DNA from: JBQTHD01 sp052390275 | GTDB taxonomy: Bacteria > Actinomycetota > Acidimicrobiia > Acidimicrobiales > AC-14 | Length of the DNA stretch: 28,432 nucleotides | Direction: 5' to 3' | Assembly (NCBI GenBank): GCA_052390275.1 | Contig: JBQTHD010000026.1 | Span: forward strand, 1-28,432 | Shown here: one piece after another, positions 23,391-28,432 of the stretch | Numbering within the stretch: position 1 is the stretch's first letter | Layout: every line of letters starts with the position of its first letter | Notes under the pieces: model-generated | Database searches by the model: none | The model's input: only the letters and a program-made list of their open reading frames with translations | Told to the model about the DNA's origin: nothing | Position numbers and translations under genes: made by a program

Positions 23391-26300
23391 TCAGCTCAGC
23401 AACAGGCCAGGGTCGAGGTCCTGCGGCGGACCCTCCCAGACCAGACGGCCCCGGACCAGGGCGTACACCCGGTCGGAGACGCCCAGGGTGGCATTGACGT
23501 TCTGTTCGGCGAGCACGACCGCCACCCGGGCGTCGTCGGCCAGCAATCGCAGGTGGGCCAGGGAGGCTTCGACCAGGTCCGCCGCCAGGCCAAGGCTGAG
23601 TTCGTCGATGAGCAGGATCGCCGGAGGGTCGATCAGGGCCCGGGCGAGGGCCACCAGGCGGGCCTCCCCGCCGGAGAGAACCGACGCCTTGCGGTCCAAA
23701 AGCGTCAGTACCCGCTCGCCTCCGGGGAGGGCGCCGAGGCGGCGCCGGCCCTCGGCGGTGGGTGCCCAGCCAGTCAGGCGGAGGTTGTCAGCAACGCTCA
23801 ACCCGGCGAAGAGCCCGCCGCTGGCCGGCACCAGGCGCAGACCCAGCCGGGCCCGCCGCTCCGGTTGACGGGGGGCCGGCTGGCCGTCGATGGCAACCGT
23901 TCCCGTCGCCGCAAGGGTCCCGGCCACCGCGGCCAGGACAGTGCTGCGGCCCGAACCGTTGATCCCGGCCAGATACACCACCTCGCCGGGACGGGCGTAG
24001 AAACTGAACCCGGTGACCACCATCGCCGCCCCGTAGCCGGCGGCCAGGTCTCTCACGACCAGGCCACCGCCATCTCCGATCTCACCGGAGCGGCCACGGA
24101 CGTCGGCAACGGCCGCCATCGGCCTTTCCCGGGCGTCGTCAGGCCTGGCCGCGGCCCCACCGGCCGCGGTACCAACAGACTCACCGCCGCCGGCGTCCCT
24201 GGGGAATTCTTCCTTCTCCGGTCCCCCGTCAACGGCGGACGCCCCGGCCAGGCGGTGTCTGGCGTCGGGACTGCAGACGGCCCCGCCGCCCGGATCGAGG
24301 CCCGGGGTGACACCAAGGAACGTGCCGGCCAGAAGCGGATCGGCGCGGAGGTCCGCCATGGTCCCGCTGGCCACGACTCTCCCCTGGTCGAGGATCACCA
24401 CCCGATCACAGATGACCGACACCAGGTTCAGGTCGTGTTCGACCAGGAGGACCCCCCAGCCCTGCCGGCTCAGGTCCGTCACCGATACGCCCAAACGTTG
24501 TCTTTCGGCCGGATCCAGGCCGGCGGCCGGTTCGTCCAGCATCACCACCCCAGGGCTCCGGTCGCCGCCTCCTCGAGGCACCGCCAGCGCCCGGCCCATG
24601 GCCAGCCGGGCCCGTTGTCCGTGGGTCAGGACCCCGGGGTACCCGTCATGGGGGATGCCTTCGAGATTGCCGCTGAGGGCCTTCGACCGATACTCGCCAG
24701 CCAATCGTCTCCGGGCCACGGTCAGGTTCTGGGCCACGGTCAGGTTCTCGAAGAGATCCAGGTTCTGGAAGGTCCGCACCAGCCCGGCCCGTGCCCGGCG
24801 ATGGGCCGGGCTCCGGCTGATGTCGCGCCCTCCCAGCACCACCCGGCCGGTGGAGGGGACCAGACCCGAGAGTGCGTCGATCACAGTCGTCTTGCCGGCA
24901 CCATTCGGACCGATCAGCCCGACCACCTCACCGGGGGCCACGCTCAGGTCGAGAGGACCCAGAGCCACGCCAGAGAATCGGACGGTCAATCGTCGAACGA
25001 CCAGCAGCGCCTCGGCCGCCGCCGCGGGCCCGGCCCGGCCCCTCGCGCCCGTTTCGCCCCGCCCGGCCACGGGCCGAGACCCGGCCCCGGTTGGATCACC
25101 GGATGGGGTTGGATCGTTGCCCTGGGGAAGGGAAAGCCACTGAGGATCTGTGCCTTCCATACGGTGCAGGGGTTCGGTGCTGGCGGGTCTGCCGCCGGGC
25201 GCCCGCAAGCCGCCGCGGTCGGCTGACCGACGGCAACTCCGGCGCTGGCGACGCCAGGTCAGGCCCAGCGGCCCAACCATGGTCACCACCACAAGCCCCA
25301 GTCCAATGACCAGCGAACCGAATCGCTCCAGGCCGATCTGCGCCAGGGCGAATGAGAGGATCCCGCCGGGAATCAACACGCCTCCCGCCGCTGCGCCACC
25401 GATCCGGCCAAGGCCGCCGAGGGTGGCCACCGCCACCAGGGTCAAAGAAGCGGTAACGGTGAAGGACCCGAACGACAGACGGGTCTGGGAGTAGGCGAGC
25501 AGAACCCCACCGATCCCGGCCACCGCCCCCGAGAGCCCGAAGACCCCCAACACAGCCAGGTTGACGTTGACCCCACAGGCCCGCACCGGCCCGTCCCCGC
25601 CGGGCAGGGACCGCCAGCGCAGACCCAGTGGCGACTGACCCAGCCAGGCCACGCCCGCCCCCAACGCAACAGCCACGGCCACTGCCGCCAGGCCGAAGGA
25701 CAGCGATGTTCCTGCTCCCAGGTCGAAGCGGCCGAGAGACGGAGCGGCCACGCGGGTCCCCCCGAATCCACCGGTGAGGCTCGGGTTCTTGAACACCAGG
25801 TCCTCGATGGCCACGGCCGCGGCCAGGGTTGCCACGGCCAGACCCGCCCCCCTGACCCGCAGGGCGGGCAGACCCACCAACACCCCGGCGGCGGCGGCCG
25901 CGGCCACCCCGGCCAGCGCAGCGGCGGGGAAACCCCACCCCAGTCGGTCGCCCACGCCGGCGAGGACGAAACCGCCGAGCCCCGCCAGGGCCATCTGGCC
26001 GAGCGAGATATTTCCCGACCAGCCGGTGAGGATGACCAGGGAGAGGCACAGAACCGCGCCGACAAGGCTGGTGAGAGCGGCCAGGCGCCCGGCCGTGCCG
26101 CCCACTCCCATCAACAAGGCGAAGATTCCGGCTACGGCGATCAGCGGAGGGGCCGATGGAATCATTGCTCTCGGCCGCGCGCCAAGCAGTCCTGCCCTGG
26201 CTCGCGATGTCGGAGAGACTTCGGAGTCCCCAGGCCCGCAATCGCCCGGCCTGGAATCGCCGGACCAGCCCGACCCGCCCGACCCGCCCGACCCGCCCGA

Positions 26301-27245
26301 CCCCCAGGTGCCGCGACCGGGTGCGTTCGGGTGGACAGCCGTTATCGCGCTCGAGGATCCCCGGGGGCGACCCAGTTCCCGACCTCGACCCGAGGCCAAA
26401 GCGACGACGATGACCAGAAAGGGGACGGCCTCTCTCAGGCCGGTTCGAGGTAGCCACACCAGCCGGTCCTGAGCCACCAGCAACAGGGACTGGGCCATAC
26501 CCAGGCCCAGGCCCCCCGCCGCGGCCCCGCCCACCGAACGCATTCCTCCGGCCAGGGCGGCGGCCAGGGCGGGAACGACCAGGAGCGAGGACGTGATCGG
26601 GTGCAGGGAGGTGATGGAGCCGGTGAGCACCGCCCCCGCCCCGCCGAGGAGGCTGGCACCGGTCCAGGCCACGGCCCCAAGCGCTGACGGCGACCAGCCC
26701 ATAAGGGCCAGGGACTTTCGGTCGTCGGCCGCCGCCCGCCAGGCCAGCCCGAAGCGGTTGCGCCGGAAGAACACGGTCAGGGCTCCGGCGATGGCCAGAA
26801 TCGACCCGGCCAGGATCATTCGGTCGACGGGAACGACTATCCCGCGGGTTTCCAACGGGAAGGACGGCAGGACCGCCGGCATTCCTCGGGTATCTGATCC
26901 AAGGGTCAGGGCCACGATGGCCTGGAGGCTGAGCAGGAGTCCGACGGAGGCAGCCAAACCAGCGGGTGCGCCGGCGACCCCCTGGGGTTCGGTCGCGATG
27001 ATCCGGGTGAAAATGCACCTATGGATGACCCATCCCCCAACGGCGCTCAGAGCGGCGGCCCCCACCATGGCGAGGCCAGTGCCGAGCCCCGGGACCATGG
27101 CGGCAAAGGCGTAGGCCCCCACCATGGCGACGGCGGCGTGGGCCACGTGGATCACCCCGCTCACCTTGTGTATCAACACCAGACCCACGGCCAGACCGGC
27201 GTAGACGGCTCCCGGGCCGAGACCCAGCAGGGCGAAGGTGGCCAT
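23391..27245 (-). CDS. Four-domain branched-chain-amino-acid-type ABC transporter (LivH-LivM-LivG-LivF fusion)
   Basis: One 1,284-residue chain carries both permeases and both ATPases of a LIV/HAAT importer. A LivH-like permease spans ~1-285 (VLIHKVSGVIHVAHAAVAM). A Gly/Ser linker joins LivM (~365-660, LTGWSGNISLGQMALAG). A second linker leads to LivG (~740-960): Walker A GPNGAGKTT with Lys 785, FQNLDLF, signature LTHGQRARLAMGRAL, Walker B MLDEPAAGLD and EHD. LivF (~1055-1284) has GINGSGRST, where Arg 1100 replaces the Walker A Lys, PASGGLF instead of PEGRxLF, signature LSGGEARL, and IDELSLGL. The ATG at 27245 follows GGGCGGCGAA; an in-frame GTG at 27272 lacks a ribosome site. No substrate-binding protein is in the window. 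These genes are normally separate. Confidence 0.9.
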   Translation of the reverse strand: MATFALLGLGPGAVYAGLAVGLVLIHKVSGVIHVAHAAVAMVGAYAFAAMVPGLGTGLAMVGAAALSAVGGWVIHRCIFTRIIATEPQGVAGAPAGLAASVGLLLSLQAIVALTLGSDTRGMPAVLPSFPLETRGIVVPVDRMILAGSILAIAGALTVFFRRNRFGLAWRAAADDRKSLALMGWSPSALGAVAWTGASLLGGAGAVLTGSITSLHPITSSLLVVPALAAALAGGMRSVGGAAAGGLGLGMAQSLLLVAQDRLVWLPRTGLREAVPFLVIVVALASGRGRELGRPRGSSSAITAVHPNAPGRGTWGSGGSGGSGGSGWSGDSRPGDCGPGDSEVSPTSRARAGLLGARPRAMIPSAPPLIAVAGIFALLMGVGGTAGRLAALTSLVGAVLCLSLVILTGWSGNISLGQMALAGLGGFVLAGVGDRLGWGFPAAALAGVAAAAAAGVLVGLPALRVRGAGLAVATLAAAVAIEDLVFKNPSLTGGFGGTRVAAPSLGRFDLGAGTSLSFGLAAVAVAVALGAGVAWLGQSPLGLRWRSLPGGDGPVRACGVNVNLAVLGVFGLSGAVAGIGGVLLAYSQTRLSFGSFTVTASLTLVAVATLGGLGRIGGAAAGGVLIPGGILSFALAQIGLERFGSLVIGLGLVVVTMVGPLGLTWRRQRRSCRRSADRGGLRAPGGRPASTEPLHRMEGTDPQWLSLPQGNDPTPSGDPTGAGSRPVAGRGETGARGRAGPAAAAEALLVVRRLTVRFSGVALGPLDLSVAPGEVVGLIGPNGAGKTTVIDALSGLVPSTGRVVLGGRDISRSPAHRRARAGLVRTFQNLDLFENLTVAQNLTVARRRLAGEYRSKALSGNLEGIPHDGYPGVLTHGQRARLAMGRALAVPRGGGDRSPGVVMLDEPAAGLDPAERQRLGVSVTDLSRQGWGVLLVEHDLNLVSVICDRVVILDQGRVVASGTMADLRADPLLAGTFLGVTPGLDPGGGAVCSPDARHRLAGASAVDGGPEKEEFPRDAGGGESVGTAAGGAAARPDDARERPMAAVADVRGRSGEIGDGGGLVVRDLAAGYGAAMVVTGFSFYARPGEVVYLAGINGSGRSTVLAAVAGTLAATGTVAIDGQPAPRQPERRARLGLRLVPASGGLFAGLSVADNLRLTGWAPTAEGRRRLGALPGGERVLTLLDRKASVLSGGEARLVALARALIDPPAILLIDELSLGLAADLVEASLAHLRLLADDARVAVVLAEQNVNATLGVSDRVYALVRGRLVWEGPPQDLDPGLLLS
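26271..26297 (-). repeat. 9-bp tandem repeats encoding the LivH-LivM linker
   Basis: Three perfect CGACCCGCC units (plus strand), with degenerate copies on either side, encode a GGS-type repeat between the two permease domains of the ABC fusion. A Gly/Ser linker of this kind is what a gene fusion would need for flexibility. Confidence 0.8.
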
Positions 27246-27640
27246 TTCGCCGCCCAGCCCGGATGTGGTCACAGCGGCGTCGGCCCTGGCACGATCCGGC
27301 GACGTTAGAACCGGCCTCGGGTTCGACCGATCGACGGCCGATATCGACTACCAATAGTGCCCATCAGGCGTCGGTCCAGGCGGGCCGACGGCAGATCGTT
27401 CTTTGGACTGCTCCCAAATCGCCAGAGCCGACAACATCGGTCACCACACGATCGGGCACCACACGATCGGTGACTGTCGGATCAGTAGAGCCAGGAGGAC
27501 TCAAGGTGCCACTCACCGCGCCGGGCCAAGGAGACGGGGCCTCAACCAGCGGTTCGTCCGACCTATCGGCACATCCCATGCCGACGGCAATGCCGACGCC
27601 AACGCCGACGCCGCGGCGCGAGACGATCGTCGGCTCCACC
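27246..27640. other. Divergent intergenic region of ABC fusion and lipoprotein genes
   Basis: About 395 bp without a convincing gene. It is the only long stretch in the window that includes A/T-richer segments, for example around 27340-27360. It contains the operator-like repeat at 27440-27474, and 27579-27611 is rich in repeated ATGCCGACG/GCCGACG hexamers. The plus-strand frame is open here, but its residues are Thr/Pro/Arg-rich and lack protein character, so the lipoprotein start is placed at 27641. Confidence 0.4.
27440..27474. promoter_or_regulatory. Operator-like direct and inverted repeat
   Basis: The 14-mer CACCACACGATCGG occurs twice (27442-27455 and 27457-27470), 15 bp apart. The pair is bracketed by the inverted repeat GTCACC (27440-27445) and GGTGAC (27469-27474). 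The position, between divergent genes and ~170 bp from each start, fits a regulator binding site. No regulator is identified. Confidence 0.45.
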
Positions 27641-28309
27641 ATGCTCAGATCCTCGGTTCTGAAGGTTTTGGCGCTTGCGGGCCTGATGGTCCTGTCCGCC
27701 TGCGCTCGGACCTCAGGCGACACCGATGCGGATCCGGGTCCCCCGTCGCCGCCCCCCACCTCGGTCCCCGCCGAGGACACCGGCCCGTCGGCCTCGGTCC
27801 CGCCTCCCTCCGGGTCGGGCGATCGCCCCGATGAGGCTCCGAGCGGGGGCATCGATCCACTGGCCGGCGCTTCGACCGCCGACGTCAGCGTCCCGGCCAG
27901 CAACACCGAGACGGCCCTTTTGCGGGCCGTCCGCTCGGCCCGCCACGAGGGCTACGACCGGGTGGTCTTCGAGTTCGCCAACGCGCTGCCCGGCTATCGA
28001 ATCGGCTACACCCAGCGACCGGTACTGGCGGACGGATCGGGCGACGAGGTAGCGGTCGACGGCGCGGCAGTTGTCGAGGTGGCATTCGAGAACGCCCTGG
28101 ATGCCGACCTGTCCGTCGAACCCATCGTTCGCACGTACACCGGTCCCTCCCGGATCCGCCCGGCCACCCCGGAGGTCGTGGAACTGGTGGCCCTCGGCGG
28201 CTTCGAGGCTCAGCTGCGTTGGGCCATCGGGGTCCGTGACCGGGTGGACTTCCGAGTCTCGACCCTGTCGGGTCCGCCCCGGGTGGTGATCGACCTGCGC
28301 AACCACTGA
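27641..28309 (+). CDS. AMIN-like domain lipoprotein
   Basis: This 222-residue protein has a lipoprotein signal, MLRSSVLKVLALAGLMVLSAC, with the lipobox LSAC and Cys 21 as lipidation site. A ~70-residue Pro/Ser/Asp-rich linker follows. The C-terminal ~130 residues match the actinobacterial AMIN-like pattern: HEGYDRVVFEF, YRIGYTQRPVLADGSG, VVEVAFENA, then VRDRVDFRVSTL and PPRVVIDLRNH at the end. AMIN-type domains bind cell-wall or envelope polymers; the precise ligand here is unknown. The ATG at 27641 is chosen because it starts the signal peptide. It is not a LIV-type substrate-binding protein: it is too short and lacks that fold. Confidence 0.85.
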   Translation: MLRSSVLKVLALAGLMVLSACARTSGDTDADPGPPSPPPTSVPAEDTGPSASVPPPSGSGDRPDEAPSGGIDPLAGASTADVSVPASNTETALLRAVRSARHEGYDRVVFEFANALPGYRIGYTQRPVLADGSGDEVAVDGAAVVEVAFENALDADLSVEPIVRTYTGPSRIRPATPEVVELVALGGFEAQLRWAIGVRDRVDFRVSTLSGPPRVVIDLRNH

Positions 28310-28432
28310 CCTGGCGACGGGTGGCCTGGCGACGGGTGGCCTGGCGACGGGTGGCCTGGCGACGGGTGGCCTGGCGACGGGTGGCCTGGCGACGGGTGGC
28401 CTGGCGACGGGTGGCCTGGCGACGGGTGGCCT
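28310..28432 (+). repeat. 15-bp tandem repeat running off the right edge
   Basis: The unit CCTGGCGACGGGTGG is repeated without any mismatch from the base after the lipoprotein stop codon to the window end, a little over eight copies. All six frames are open through it; forward it would read LATGG. There are no spacers, so it is not CRISPR. Its full length is unknown because the window ends inside it. Confidence 0.95.

Noticed and set aside
23553..25226. Plus-strand open frame of ~560 codons opposite the two ATPase domains
   Set aside because: The minus strand encodes recognisable ABC ATPase motifs throughout; the plus translation has none.
25096..27018. Second minus-strand open frame of ~640 codons within the ABC fusion
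   Set aside because: It is the +1 shadow of the permease domains; Arg/Gly-rich with no membrane segments.
27641..28309. Substrate-binding lipoprotein for the neighbouring ABC transporter
   Set aside because: It is only 222 residues and matches an AMIN-like domain; LIV-type binding proteins are about 380-400 residues with a two-lobed periplasmic fold.
28310..28432. CRISPR array
   Set aside because: Units are directly adjacent, 15 bp and identical, with no spacers.
1..28432. tRNA, rRNA or insertion sequence
   Set aside because: I saw no tRNA cloverleaf or CCA-ended gene, no rRNA segment, and no transposase or terminal inverted repeats.

Overview
This is a high-GC window (roughly 70 percent by eye) of tightly packed genes, with GTG starts, 1-bp stop/start overlaps and Pro/Thr-, Gly- and Ala-rich linkers. 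These traits, with an MhuD-like haem oxygenase, a MurD2/MurL pair and a circularly permuted ATP-grasp operon, suggest an Actinomycetota genome, plausibly Acidimicrobiia-like. The lineage is inference.

Layout. (1) 1-5341, minus strand: a secreted RHS/YD-repeat polymorphic-toxin locus. A large RHS gene (5277 to 599) carries a one-base frameshift near 1798-1813. A 115-aa putative immunity gene follows with a TGATG overlap. The first codons of a second RHS gene then run off the left edge. The 117 bp covering the RHS leader and first 18 codons are exactly duplicated (1-117 and 5225-5341). (2) 5345-8542: divergent murD2 and murL, the alternative route for putting D-Glu into peptidoglycan precursors. 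(3) 8548-13898: PEP carboxylase with two repeat-encoded insertions, convergent with a GlgX-type debranching enzyme. (4) 13955-20171: two paralogous single-pass membrane proteins with Pro/Thr-rich tails and acidic C-termini, then an operon of circularly permuted type 2 ATP-grasp, alpha-E protein, transglutaminase-like protease and an APH-fold kinase. (5) 20185-23309: DUF983 zinc-ribbon membrane protein, MhuD-like haem oxygenase, a beta-class DNA methyltransferase with an unassigned C-terminal domain, and an unknown protein. (6) 23391-27245: one polypeptide carrying LivH, LivM, LivG and LivF, whose last ATPase has Arg in place of the Walker A Lys. (7) 27641-28309: an AMIN-like lipoprotein, followed directly by a 15-bp tandem repeat that runs to the right edge.

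The points most worth attention are the all-in-one LIV-type ABC transporter, the membrane-protein pair beside the ATP-grasp/alpha-E/transglutaminase operon, the RHS locus with its duplicated leader and frameshift, and the methyltransferase C-terminal domain. Short in-frame tandem repeats encode linkers in several unrelated genes. Both window ends lie in repeats, so the window may be a contig broken at repeats.
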